The translations under genes were made by a program, and so were the position numbers. The notes under the pieces are model-generated. The model was not told where the DNA came from. It worked only from the letters and a program-made list of their open reading frames with translations, and did no database searches. A DNA stretch of 64,000 bases from Segatella copri (GTDB lineage Bacteria; Bacteroidota; Bacteroidia; Bacteroidales; Bacteroidaceae), in assembly GCF_026015625.1 (NCBI RefSeq), contig NZ_JAPDVG010000001.1, positions 310,001 to 374,000 of the forward strand. The letters are read 5' to 3'. This document shows positions 28,356-36,200 of the stretch, piece by piece. Every line of letters starts with the position of its first letter. Position 1 is the first letter of the stretch.

Positions 28356-29370
28356 CTTTGCCAAACATTTAAGCCGCTTTCTGGTAGAATACCTGCCTCA
28401 TGAGCGTAATGTAAGCCCTAACACCATATCCTCCTATAGAGATGCATTTGTACAATTTATTGACTTCATGAAAGATATTAAAGGAATCACAGTTGAAAAA
28501 TTGCAATTGAAACATCTCACGAGAGTAAGTGTAACCGAGTATCTCGAATGGCTACTTAACAAGCGAAAATGCTCTGCAGCGACACGTAACTATCGGCTTG
28601 CTGCCATTCATTCTTTTTGTCATTACTTGCAATATAGCGTCATAGAAATGATAGAAGAATGGCAAAAGATCCTAACTATTAAAGCCATAAAAACATCAGG
28701 GACAACACTTAACTACCTGACAATAGAAGGTATCAAGTTGTTGCTGGCTCAGCCTGATACATCAACTTGGAGAGGCCGAAGAAATCTCGCTTTACTCTCA
28801 CTAATGTATGATACGGGAGCAAGAGTCTCTGAAATAGCAGATCTTACTGTGGATAGTGTGCGCATAACCCATGAGCCATATACCATACGTCTGTTCGGAA
28901 AAGGACGCAAAGCACGAATAGTACCGCTTGTAAAGGAACAGGTGTCAATTCTATGTGAATATATGGAAGAGAATCATCTTAACGATTGCAACAAAGCTGC
29001 GTCTCCACTTTTCTATAATGGCAGAAATGAAAAGCTAACGCGTGAGGGTATCACATACATTCTTTGTACTTATGCAAACATGGCAAGGAAGGTGTCTCCA
29101 GAACTTATTCCGCAAAGGATTAGTTGTCACTCTATACGTCATAGTCGAGCTATGCATCTTCTACAGGCTGGAGTCAACCTTATTTATATTAGAGATTTGC
29201 TAGGACATGTCTCTATTCAAACAACGGACATTTATGCTCGTGCAGACTCTAAAGCAAAACGTGAGGCGTTCGAAAAGGCGTATACAGATCTCACACCTAA
29301 CCGAGAGGCTGATAAATCTTGGGAAAACAATAAAAATCTCAGAGATTGGCTCAGAGGTCTGAAGAAATAG
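28339..29370 (+). CDS. RIT tyrosine recombinase C
   Basis: 343 residues when started at ATG 28339 (MTTTTDFAKHLSRFL), which overlaps the end of recombinase B by 17 bases; the 30 residues upstream in frame are out-of-frame copies of recombinase B sequence. It has a normal SAM-like core-binding domain (about 5-100) and catalytic motifs: Arg in YDTGARVSEIADL, Lys in FGKGRKARIVPL, HSIRHSRAMHLL and LGHVSIQTTDIYAR with Tyr. It is closest to XerC/D-type recombinases in layout. Confidence 0.92.
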   Translation: MTTTTDFAKHLSRFLVEYLPHERNVSPNTISSYRDAFVQFIDFMKDIKGITVEKLQLKHLTRVSVTEYLEWLLNKRKCSAATRNYRLAAIHSFCHYLQYSVIEMIEEWQKILTIKAIKTSGTTLNYLTIEGIKLLLAQPDTSTWRGRRNLALLSLMYDTGARVSEIADLTVDSVRITHEPYTIRLFGKGRKARIVPLVKEQVSILCEYMEENHLNDCNKAASPLFYNGRNEKLTREGITYILCTYANMARKVSPELIPQRISCHSIRHSRAMHLLQAGVNLIYIRDLLGHVSIQTTDIYARADSKAKREAFEKAYTDLTPNREADKSWENNKNLRDWLRGLKK

Positions 29371-29499
29371 TTATCATTATGAGAAGTCGAACGGAGAAGC
29401 ATTCTCCTAAAGTTCTGATCTTCAATAATACTTTTCCATTCACTTCTCATAATGTTATTCTTGTCATAAAAGTAATTATGTAAAGCTTCTCATAATTAC

Positions 29500-29772
29500 T
29501 TCAAGTGGCTCAAGCAGCACCTCAAGATCAAAAAGTTCTGGGGAACTACCGAGAACGCAGTCAGAATACAGATAGCGGCTGCTATTACTGCCTACTGCCT
29601 TGTGGCGATTGTCCAGCACGATATGAAGTTGAAACGCTCGACCTACGAGGTCTTGCAAATCCTCAGCATATCATTGACGGACAAAACACCGCTCAGGGAA
29701 CTGTTCGATAAGACTTATTCCAATGATGTCAAAGAGCAATTTGGTCCCCTCATTCCGGGGCTATTTGATTAA
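29500..29772 (+). pseudogene. IS4-family transposase, C-terminal part
   Basis: 90 codons in frame with the N-terminal part when the RIT element is removed. It begins FKWLKQHLKIKKFWGTTENA, supplying the Lys of the Y-R-E-K signature, and ends SNDVKEQFGPLIPGLFD. Joining 25965 to 29500 gives IELF-FKWLKQH without any base change, so the insertion looks recent and precise. Confidence 0.92.
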
Positions 29773-29846
29773 TATTAAACTCGTCCCAATTTTAACGGGA
29801 CACTAATGATTTTTATTTTCAGTTTACATTTTTAAGTTTGTTGTTG

Positions 29847-29854
29847 CAAAAATA
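29847..29854 (-). promoter_or_regulatory. Displaced -7 element of the pectin methylesterase promoter
   Basis: Minus strand reads TATTTTTG. Without the IS4/RIT insertion it would lie about 85 bases before the pectin methylesterase start codon at 24910. Now 4.9 kb separates them. Confidence 0.5.
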
Positions 29855-29905
29855 CACTTATTATTTTTATTTAAGGTATTTTCGTTTCGGTTTCGGTGCA
29901 AAAGT

Positions 29906-29923
29906 TACGTAATCGTTTTCGTA
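29906..29923. promoter_or_regulatory. Putative pectin-regulon operator, copy 4
   Basis: Reads TACGTAATCGTTTTCGTA, identical over 18 bases to the complement of copy 1 (4454-4471). Its centre is 64 bp from the -7 boxes on both sides (29847-29854 minus, 29975-29982 plus), so one site could serve two divergent promoters. Confidence 0.65.
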
Positions 29924-29974
29924 GATTTAGTTCGTTTTGGTTCATGTTTTTCTTCATTTCTCAAAATGATTTAT

Positions 29975-29982
29975 TATTTTTG
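29975..29982 (+). promoter_or_regulatory. -7 element of the small secreted protein gene
   Basis: Reads TATTTTTG, 88 bases before the start codon at 30070. No clear TTTG at -33. Confidence 0.5.
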
Positions 29983-30069
29983 CCACCGAAATAAACTAGC
30001 AAATGAATTAAACTGCAATACAGTTATTCATCAACTAAATTTAATTTATAAACTTAAAAATAAACGATT

Positions 30070-30699
30070 ATGAAGAAATTCTTTACTCTTATCGCAGCTG
30101 TAGCTTTGGCTGCAAGTGTTAATGCACAGGGCGTTTATGCTGTTTCTGATGGCGAAATTCCTGAAGGTGGTTCTAAAATCATTTCTGTTCCTAATATTAC
30201 AATGACTTGGGGAGAGGATACTTGGAAAGATAATAAAAAAGTAGATGGTAAGTTTGAAGGAATGGATTACAAAGTAACTGGTAGTTCAAATGCTTCTGTT
30301 TCAAATATGGTTCCTTCATCTGGTGCTTATGTAGCTTTTGAAGCAACAAAAGACGGTGTTGTCACTTTCTGTTATAAACTGAACAAGAATAAGACTCAGC
30401 ATTTTGTAGATCAAGATGGTAATAAGGTTGTAGAGTCTATTCCTGAAACATCAGGTAAATCTGTTTATCTTAAGACAGATTTTCCTGTAAAAGCAGGTGT
30501 AAAGTATTACGCATATACTGAAGGCAGTAAAATGGATGTGTTCGGTTTTAAGTTTGCTTTGGGTACTAGCACCGGCATCTCTTCAGTAAACGCTGCCGCA
30601 GCCAAGAAGAATGGTAAGACCTACAATATGGCTGGTCAGGAGGTTTCTTCTTCTGCAAAGGGCTTGATTATCAAGAACGGTAAGAAGTATGTAAAGTAA
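30070..30699 (+). CDS. Small secreted protein of unknown function
   Basis: 209 residues. A clear signal peptide (MKKFFTLIAAVALAASVNA-Q) and the C-terminal tag TYNMAGQEVSSSAKGLIIKNGKKYVK, seen on other secreted proteins here, show export. The middle (about 30-165) looks like a single beta-sandwich (ISVPNITMTWGEDTWKDNKKVDGKFEGMDYKVTGSSNASVSN...YVAFEATKDGVVTFCYKLNKNKTQHFVD), comparable with small carbohydrate-binding folds, but no family is recognised. It is the only plus-strand gene of the pectin region and shares an operator with the pectin methylesterase promoter, which suggests a part in pectin use. Codon use is AT-richer than its neighbours. Confidence 0.8.
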   Translation: MKKFFTLIAAVALAASVNAQGVYAVSDGEIPEGGSKIISVPNITMTWGEDTWKDNKKVDGKFEGMDYKVTGSSNASVSNMVPSSGAYVAFEATKDGVVTFCYKLNKNKTQHFVDQDGNKVVESIPETSGKSVYLKTDFPVKAGVKYYAYTEGSKMDVFGFKFALGTSTGISSVNAAAAKKNGKTYNMAGQEVSSSAKGLIIKNGKKYVK

Positions 30700-30722
30700 C
30701 AGATTGTATAAACTTATAAAAC

Positions 30723-30758
30723 AAAAGGGCATTCCCAAACGAGGGGATGCCCTTTTTG
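30723..30758. terminator. Bidirectional terminator
   Basis: Stem AAAAGGGCATTCC paired with GGGGATGCCCTTTTT, between the convergent genes ending at 30699 and 30773. Confidence 0.9.
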
Positions 30759-30772
30759 TTTTATAAGAAGTT

Positions 30773-32590
30773 TTATTCCTTTATTACCTTATCCACTACG
30801 GTCTTTCCGTTCTGAAACAGCATCTTGCGGATGTTGATGCCTTTTTGAGGAGCAGAAAGGAGGGTGCCGTTGAGACTGTAATACTTTACTTCGGCTAATT
30901 CACTGGGATTGGAGGTGATGATCTGCGAGATGCCTGTAGGATTCTTCCATGCAGGATAGTATTCATCTACCTTGTTCTCTGCATCAGCATTGCCCTGCTT
31001 CATGATGTCCTCAACCAGCGAATTGGCGTAAACCTCAAGGTTGGTGTAGTACTCCTTGCTGTCAAGTGAGTAGGTAAGGGCATCTGAAGCATCGTTTGGA
31101 TCTAAGCCGTTGGCAGTCTCCCATGCATCAGGAATGCCGTCCTTATCGGTGTCGAAGTCGACAGGGCGAGAAGCGGTGCCGAAGTTTGCCCCGGTGTAGC
31201 CGTTTACATCTGAAACCTTGTCGATGATGCCAGGTGATTGGGTAATGCTTCCCTTATACTTGGCTGTACCTGTCTTTGCCTCTTCCATGTAGCGCGCATC
31301 AATCTCATCGCGGTAGAGCGAAGCTCCGCTGTATGTCAGTACTTTATTGAATGCTTCGGCAGCAGAGTGGGTGGTAACTTCTCCTGTTGGAGCAGCAGCG
31401 TCCATCTTGATCTTGACACAAGAAACACCACTGATGGTTTGGTGGGCTACGGTATCTCCGTAGAAATTCTTTTTGTCAGCAGAATATTCCTCGCCATTAT
31501 AAGTATAGGTTCCATCATCGTATATCACACCCTTCCAGTCCTTGTTCTTGGTAACAGAACCCTTGGTGGTTTCGGTGGTGTTTCCGTTGATGAAGTAACG
31601 GCTGGTCATGCCGTAGAACTCAGGATGATTCTTGTCAGAATTTCCACTTGTTGATACGGTTACTTGCGTGATACGGTCCTGGTTTCCACGTTCCTTGCCG
31701 GAGCTTACGCTTACCTTGAGGCCGTTCAGGGTTGTACTTTTTAAACTGTGGCTTGGTCCAGCCTTGTAGTAATTGTTCACGATGTTGATCTGTCCGCCGC
31801 CCGGACCTCCGTAGCAGGTACCCTGTGCGTTATACATCACGCAGTTGCGGAAGTCTACGTTTTCTGCCTGCACGGTGTTCTTCCACTGATATGTATCGTA
31901 ATCTTTGTTGCTGGTGTAGCCTGTCCATCCGTATCTTGCGCCATTGAAACGGGGACCGCGGTTCATGAGATGGCCTACGAAGTTGTGGTGGAAGCTGGCG
32001 AGCTTACCGCCCCAGATGCCTCCGTAACCATGTGCTCCCTTAGAGTGGCCCGGATTGGTGAGACTCTCGGCAACGGTACACCACTGCATGGTGAAATTGT
32101 TGTTGTCGTAGAATGAAGCCACCTCATCGATACTCCAGCTGAAGGAACAGTGGTCGAAGATGATGCCGGTCTTGTTGCGCTGCCAGGTAGCATCCGCACC
32201 GTCATTGATATCCTTCTCCTCTCCGCGGCGTATGCGGAGGAAACGGATGATGTTGTTGTTGCCCGGTTGAACGGTGTAATATCTGAGGGTGATGCCCGGA
32301 GATGGGGCAGTCTGTCCGAGGATGGTGATGTTGTCACCTATCTTGAGCTCAGACTTCAGGGCGATGACGCCAGCCACATCGAAGACGATGATTCTCTTTC
32401 CCGTTTTGACAGCCTCTCTGAAAGAACCTGTTCCGCTGTCATTGAGATTGGTTACGTGTACTACTTTTCCGCCTCTTCCGCCGGTTACATATCTTCCGTG
32501 ACCTTCTGCGCCCGGAAAGGCTGGAGTTTGTGCCAAAGCAGCAGCACTCATGAGTGCTGCTGCCATTGTTGTGAATATTTTCTTTTCCAT
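30773..32590 (-). CDS. Secreted PL1-family pectate lyase
   Basis: 605 residues with a signal peptide ending LAQ (residue 21). The mature N-terminus TPAFPGAEGHGRYVTGGRGGKVVHVTNLNDSGTGSFREAV is typical of Bacteroidota PL1 pectate lyases. The beta-helix follows with calcium-binding acidic residues and the catalytic Arg region HLMNRGPRFNG. A calcium-binding-type segment (DFDTDKDGIPDAWETANGLDPNDASD, about 490-515) and a sorting-like tail follow. It cleaves demethylated homogalacturonan by beta-elimination and makes unsaturated oligogalacturonides. It is downstream of the GH28-GH105 gene (112 bases), probably in one transcript, with one dispersed repeat in the gap. Confidence 0.9.
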   Translation of the reverse strand: MEKKIFTTMAAALMSAAALAQTPAFPGAEGHGRYVTGGRGGKVVHVTNLNDSGTGSFREAVKTGKRIIVFDVAGVIALKSELKIGDNITILGQTAPSPGITLRYYTVQPGNNNIIRFLRIRRGEEKDINDGADATWQRNKTGIIFDHCSFSWSIDEVASFYDNNNFTMQWCTVAESLTNPGHSKGAHGYGGIWGGKLASFHHNFVGHLMNRGPRFNGARYGWTGYTSNKDYDTYQWKNTVQAENVDFRNCVMYNAQGTCYGGPGGGQINIVNNYYKAGPSHSLKSTTLNGLKVSVSSGKERGNQDRITQVTVSTSGNSDKNHPEFYGMTSRYFINGNTTETTKGSVTKNKDWKGVIYDDGTYTYNGEEYSADKKNFYGDTVAHQTISGVSCVKIKMDAAAPTGEVTTHSAAEAFNKVLTYSGASLYRDEIDARYMEEAKTGTAKYKGSITQSPGIIDKVSDVNGYTGANFGTASRPVDFDTDKDGIPDAWETANGLDPNDASDALTYSLDSKEYYTNLEVYANSLVEDIMKQGNADAENKVDEYYPAWKNPTGISQIITSNPSELAEVKYYSLNGTLLSAPQKGINIRKMLFQNGKTVVDKVIKE

Positions 32591-32629
32591 CGGTGAGAAT
32601 TCTTTAAATTCAGTTTACAGTTTAGAGTT

Positions 32630-32679
32630 AATAGTTTATAGGGCAATCTTGTTATACGGCGAAGCCGCTGTAAACTATT
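32630..32679 (-). repeat. Dispersed intergenic repeat family A, copy 1
   Basis: About 50 bp in the gap between the GH28-GH105 and PL1 genes. Its complement matches 40972-41020 in about 40 of 49 positions, including an identical core ACAGCGGCTTCGCCGTATA with a small CGGC/GCCG hairpin. Confidence 0.8.
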
Positions 32680-32702
32680 AACTTTAAACTATTAATTAAG
32701 TT

Positions 32703-35324
32703 TTACTTATTCAGTCCCTGGATTTCCATTTCCAAACTAGCCCAGATGAAAGGACCTACGCCCTTGGCATCATTGTCGCGGATAGGTTCGCTCATGTAAT
32801 AGTCGAAACTTCCGTCGCGCTTGAAGTTTGGCTTTTTGACGTATGGACCAGGGCCAGGACCGAGTCCGCTGACAGCACAGCAGCGGGTAAGGCTGATGGT
32901 CTTGTCAGGATTTACCTGGATGAAGTTGTTCAGGATTCCCTCATAAGCCTTGATACCTGCTTTCTGATATTCCTTGCCGAGGTATCCCTTGCGGTAACCC
33001 TTGAGGAGAACATAGGCAAACATGCTTGAAGCGGTGCTCTCGAGGTAGTTGCGAGGATCCTTTACGTCCATCACATCGTACCATACACCCGTCTTCTTAT
33101 CCTGATATTTCACCACGCTCTTCATTGCCTTATTTAATAAGGTGATGATTTCGCCGCGGCGAGCATAATCTTTAGGCATGGCATCGAGGCATTCGGTCAT
33201 CGCCATGACGTACCATCCGAGGGCTCTTGCCCAGGTATGCTGGCTCTTTCCGTCTTCCTTGTTTGCCCAGAACTGGCTGTGGGTTTCGTCCCATGCATGC
33301 TTCCAGAGTTGGGTCTTCTCATCGTAGGTACGCAGGTCGGTCTTCACAATCTGGTCTACCGCATCGTCGAGAATCTTCTTCGCCTTCTTAGGCTTGAGGT
33401 TCTGTACGGCGTAGTTGCAGTAGAAAGGCAGACCCATGAAGATGCCGTCGAGCCATACCTGGTTGGCGTAAATAGCCTTGTGCCAGTAAACGCCTTCCTT
33501 GGTGCGAGGCTGGTTCTGAAGCTGTTTGAAGAGTGTCTTTAGCGCCAGTTTGCTGCTCTTGCTAGGGAAGAGGTTGTGCATGCGGAGGATGAACTTCGCG
33601 GTGCGCACATTGTCGAGGTTGAAATCCTCATATTTGTAGCCTGTGATGTTTCCCTTTTCGTCAATCATCTTGGCAGGATATTCTTTCAGGTAGTTGATGA
33701 TTGCCTCGTTGTTGGCATCGGCATCAGCTCCCTTGAAGGTGCTCTTTCCGCCTTTGTAATGGAGGTAGGTGTCGAGCATACCTTCCATCTCAATGCCCAT
33801 TACGTAGCTCCACTTTGGCTTAGTGCTGAAGTCGAGCAGGTAAGACTGAGGCACGCGCTGCATCTCGCTGTGGGTGAGCCACTCTGAGTAGGTCTGGTAA
33901 GGACGGTCTTCCTTGTTGAGAACCAGGGAACCGTTGATTGTGAGGTTGTCGAACTTCACGTTTCTTGTCTTGCCGGTAACCTTGGTAGGCTGCTTCACTA
34001 CACCGTCGAACTTACAGTTCTTTACATGGATGTCGTATACGTTTTCTACCTTGTTTCCACCGATGATGAGCACACCGTAGTTGCTCTTCTGGCAGGTAAC
34101 ATCTTCCATGCTCACGTTGCGCACGGTAGGTTCAAATCCGCGGTAGCAAGCCTCTCTTGGCTCATAGTCGAGGTTGATTTTGAGCACGGCTTCCTTACAC
34201 TGTCCTACGGTAACCTTGCGCATGTGGATGTTCTGGATGAGTCCGCCGCGGCAGTTGTTGGTCTTGATGCGGAGGATGCGTTCCAGATGAGGAGAGTCCA
34301 TCTCGCAGTTCTCGGCGTATACATTCTCGCATCCGCCTGAAATCTCAGAACCGATGACTACGCCACCGTGTCCGTCTTCCATGCGGCAGTTGCGGATGAT
34401 GATGTTCTTGGATGGCTTGTTCCAGAGACGTCCGTCGTTGTTTCGTCCGCTCTTAATGGCGATGCAGTCGTCGCCGGTGTGGAAGATACAGTTCTGGATG
34501 AGTACATTCTCGCATGCCTCAGGGTCGCATCCGTCTCCGTTAGGTCCTTCGTTCCAAACGGTTACGCCGTCTACCGTGATGTCCTTGCAGAGCAGAGGGT
34601 GCATCACCCAGAAAGGCGAGTTGATCATCTTTACGTCCTTGATGAGAATGCGCTCAGAGCGTACGAAGTTGACGAGCTGAGGGCGGAGACCCTGTCCCAT
34701 ACCGAACTTGCGCTCATCGAAAGGCACACCGTCTTCTGCCATTTTCTGCAGTCTGGCGCGGGAGCCCATCTTCTGGTGTTCCTTGGTTACGCCCTCCTTG
34801 TATCCGAAGTAAGGATTGCCGTTCCACTGCCACCATGTATCATTGTTGCCGCCTCCGTCGATGGTACCTTTACCGGTAATGGCGATGTCGGAAACCTTGT
34901 AGGCGTAGATGCATGGAGAGTAGTTCCAGCATGCCAATCCTTCCCATGCGGTGCGAACCAGCGGATAGAGTTTTGGCTCAAAGGCAAACTGCAGTACGGC
35001 ACCTTCTTCGAGGTTCAGTTCTACGAAGCTCTTCATCTCAATGGCTCCTGTGCGCCAGGTACCCTTCGGTATGACGATGGTACCGCCACCTTTCTTAGAG
35101 ACGAGGGCGATGAGTTTGTTGATTGCCTTCTGGTTCTGTGCAGCCGAAGCGTTCTGCTTGGCTCCATAGGCAGAAATTACATACTTCTTGGTTGCCTGCT
35201 TGATATTAGGCAACTGTATGCTCTGTTCAATGCGCTGATATTCATCATCGTTCCATCCGTCGGCCCAAGCGCAGGCTGGGATGAGAAGCAGGGCAACGAG
35301 TAAGGTCTTAAAGAATTTCTTCAT
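32703..35324 (-). CDS. GH28-GH105 fusion: polygalacturonase plus unsaturated uronyl hydrolase
   Basis: 873 residues, signal peptide ending CAWA (residue 21). The GH28 beta-helix covers about 45-480 with NGDGCDPEA, HTGDDCIAIKSG, GHGGVVIGSE and RIKT, all catalytic regions of the family. From about 500 to the end there is an (alpha/alpha)6-barrel of the GH105 type (VYWHKAIYANQVWLDGIFMGLPF, KHAWDETHSQFWAN, SQHTWARALGWYVMAMTE, YLESTASSMFAYVLLKGYRKGYL). GH105 removes the unsaturated sugar left by a lyase and GH28 hydrolyses the galacturonan backbone, so one protein can process both ends of an oligomer. The substrate could be homogalacturonan or rhamnogalacturonan. It probably works in the periplasm. 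Its promoter lacks the operator found at the other pectin genes. Confidence 0.92.
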   Translation of the reverse strand: MKKFFKTLLVALLLIPACAWADGWNDDEYQRIEQSIQLPNIKQATKKYVISAYGAKQNASAAQNQKAINKLIALVSKKGGGTIVIPKGTWRTGAIEMKSFVELNLEEGAVLQFAFEPKLYPLVRTAWEGLACWNYSPCIYAYKVSDIAITGKGTIDGGGNNDTWWQWNGNPYFGYKEGVTKEHQKMGSRARLQKMAEDGVPFDERKFGMGQGLRPQLVNFVRSERILIKDVKMINSPFWVMHPLLCKDITVDGVTVWNEGPNGDGCDPEACENVLIQNCIFHTGDDCIAIKSGRNNDGRLWNKPSKNIIIRNCRMEDGHGGVVIGSEISGGCENVYAENCEMDSPHLERILRIKTNNCRGGLIQNIHMRKVTVGQCKEAVLKINLDYEPREACYRGFEPTVRNVSMEDVTCQKSNYGVLIIGGNKVENVYDIHVKNCKFDGVVKQPTKVTGKTRNVKFDNLTINGSLVLNKEDRPYQTYSEWLTHSEMQRVPQSYLLDFSTKPKWSYVMGIEMEGMLDTYLHYKGGKSTFKGADADANNEAIINYLKEYPAKMIDEKGNITGYKYEDFNLDNVRTAKFILRMHNLFPSKSSKLALKTLFKQLQNQPRTKEGVYWHKAIYANQVWLDGIFMGLPFYCNYAVQNLKPKKAKKILDDAVDQIVKTDLRTYDEKTQLWKHAWDETHSQFWANKEDGKSQHTWARALGWYVMAMTECLDAMPKDYARRGEIITLLNKAMKSVVKYQDKKTGVWYDVMDVKDPRNYLESTASSMFAYVLLKGYRKGYLGKEYQKAGIKAYEGILNNFIQVNPDKTISLTRCCAVSGLGPGPGPYVKKPNFKRDGSFDYYMSEPIRDNDAKGVGPFIWASLEMEIQGLNK

Positions 35325-35421
35325 TGTCTTTGTTCTAGTTTTATGATTATTTGTATTTATTTATTTATTTGTATGAATCTGTTTATTCGTTTGTTTGGGT
35401 TTGATGTTTAACACATCGGTG

Positions 35422-35429
35422 CAAAGTTA
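35422..35429 (-). promoter_or_regulatory. -7 element of the GH28-GH105/PL1 promoter
   Basis: Minus strand reads TAACTTTG, about 98 bases before the start codon at 35324. Confidence 0.55.
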
Positions 35430-35489
35430 CGAATTTTATTTGGAAAACAGGTACTGGTAATGTTAAAATTAAATGTTTTTGCAAAAAAG

Positions 35490-35521
35490 TTTGGTGTTTT
35501 CAAAATAAATTGTTATCTTTG
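35490..35521 (+). promoter_or_regulatory. Promoter of the sigma factor gene
   Basis: TTTG at 35490-35493 and TATCTTTG at 35514-35521, spaced by 20 bases, a full match to the Bacteroidota housekeeping promoter. The leader to 35604 is about 75 bases. Confidence 0.7.
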
Positions 35522-35603
35522 CAACGATATTTAACATTATTAACGCAATAAATACTGGGTAGCCTATTGGATAGACATTTACTTAATAAATAAGATTAAG
35601 AAA

Positions 35604-36200
35604 ATGAGAAAACTCAATAATATGACAGACGAAGAGTTGGCCCTGGCTTATGTCGGGGGCGACAACAGAGCCTTTGACCTGTTGCTTTCACGCAACGAGG
35701 TGAAACTGTTCTCTTACATCCTTTTCGTGGTTCACGATGAGGATCTGGCGAATGATATCTTCCAGGAGACATTCGTAAAGGCTATCAGTCGTTTGCATGC
35801 TGGCCAGTATTCCTGTTCTGGCAAATTTATTTCGTGGTTAATGCGTATAGCGCATAATGTCATCATCGACGGTTATCGCAGTCAGTGTGTATTCCGCATG
35901 GTTGAACAGGGGAACGACAATGATCTTTCCTGTCTGCGAGGCGAAGATTTTCAGGCAGACTGTGCTGAGCAGGAGATGGTACGCAAACAGGTGCTCCGTG
36001 ATGTGAAGAAACTGGTAGACTTTCTGCCGGCTCCACAACGCGAGGTGGTTTATATGCGTTATTATCAGCAGATGTCTTTCAAGGATATAGCCGAGTGTAC
36101 CAATGTGAGCATCAATACGAGTCTAGGAAGAATGCGTTATGCGCTCCTTAACCTCCGCAAGATGGCTAAGGAGCACAATATCTATCTGAATCTTGATTAG
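35604..36200 (+). CDS. ECF-like sigma-70 family RNA polymerase sigma factor
   Basis: 198 residues. Region 2 is seen in FDLLLSRNEVKLFSYILFVVHDEDLANDIFQETFVKAISRL and FISWLMRIAHNVIIDGYRS. Region 4 is seen in LPAPQREVVYMRYYQQMSFKDIAECTNVSINTSLGRMRYALLNLRKMA, with its helix-turn-helix. There is no region 1 or 3, as in ECF-type factors. No anti-sigma factor gene is next to it, so it may be controlled at the level of synthesis. Its targets cannot be told. Its end overlaps the convergent rpe gene by four bases. Confidence 0.9.
   Translation: MRKLNNMTDEELALAYVGGDNRAFDLLLSRNEVKLFSYILFVVHDEDLANDIFQETFVKAISRLHAGQYSCSGKFISWLMRIAHNVIIDGYRSQCVFRMVEQGNDNDLSCLRGEDFQADCAEQEMVRKQVLRDVKKLVDFLPAPQREVVYMRYYQQMSFKDIAECTNVSINTSLGRMRYALLNLRKMAKEHNIYLNLD

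Larger units (their letters stand above)
25966..29499 (+). mobile_element. Recombinase-In-Trio (RIT) element
   Basis: About 3.53 kb carrying three overlapping tyrosine recombinase genes and nothing else, the definition of RIT elements. Terminal inverted repeats of 24 bp with one mismatch lie at 25966-25989 and 29448-29471 (outer end TTTTATGACAAGAAT). The right end has an extra perfect stem GTAATTATG/CATAATTAC (29472-29499). A shared CTT at both junctions leaves the exact boundary ambiguous by three bases. Removing it restores the transposase frame exactly. The box CTTCTCATAA occurs near 26063, 29376 (inverted), 29443 and 29486, likely recombinase binding sites. Confidence 0.9.
24951..29808 (+). 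mobile_element. IS4-family insertion sequence, split by a RIT element
   Basis: Imperfect terminal inverted repeats start CACTACCGTCCCGTTAAA (left) and CATTAGTGTCCCGTTAAA (right, complement). The 9-bp sequence ATTTTTATT flanks both ends (24942-24950 and 29809-29817), a target duplication size normal for IS4-family elements. Without the internal insertion the element would be about 1.32 kb with one transposase gene of 387 codons. It lies in the 5' untranslated region of the pectin methylesterase gene. Confidence 0.92.

Noticed and set aside
34368..35303. 311-codon plus-strand frame opposite GH28-GH105
   Set aside because: Antisense shadow; the minus-strand gene has complete catalytic motifs.
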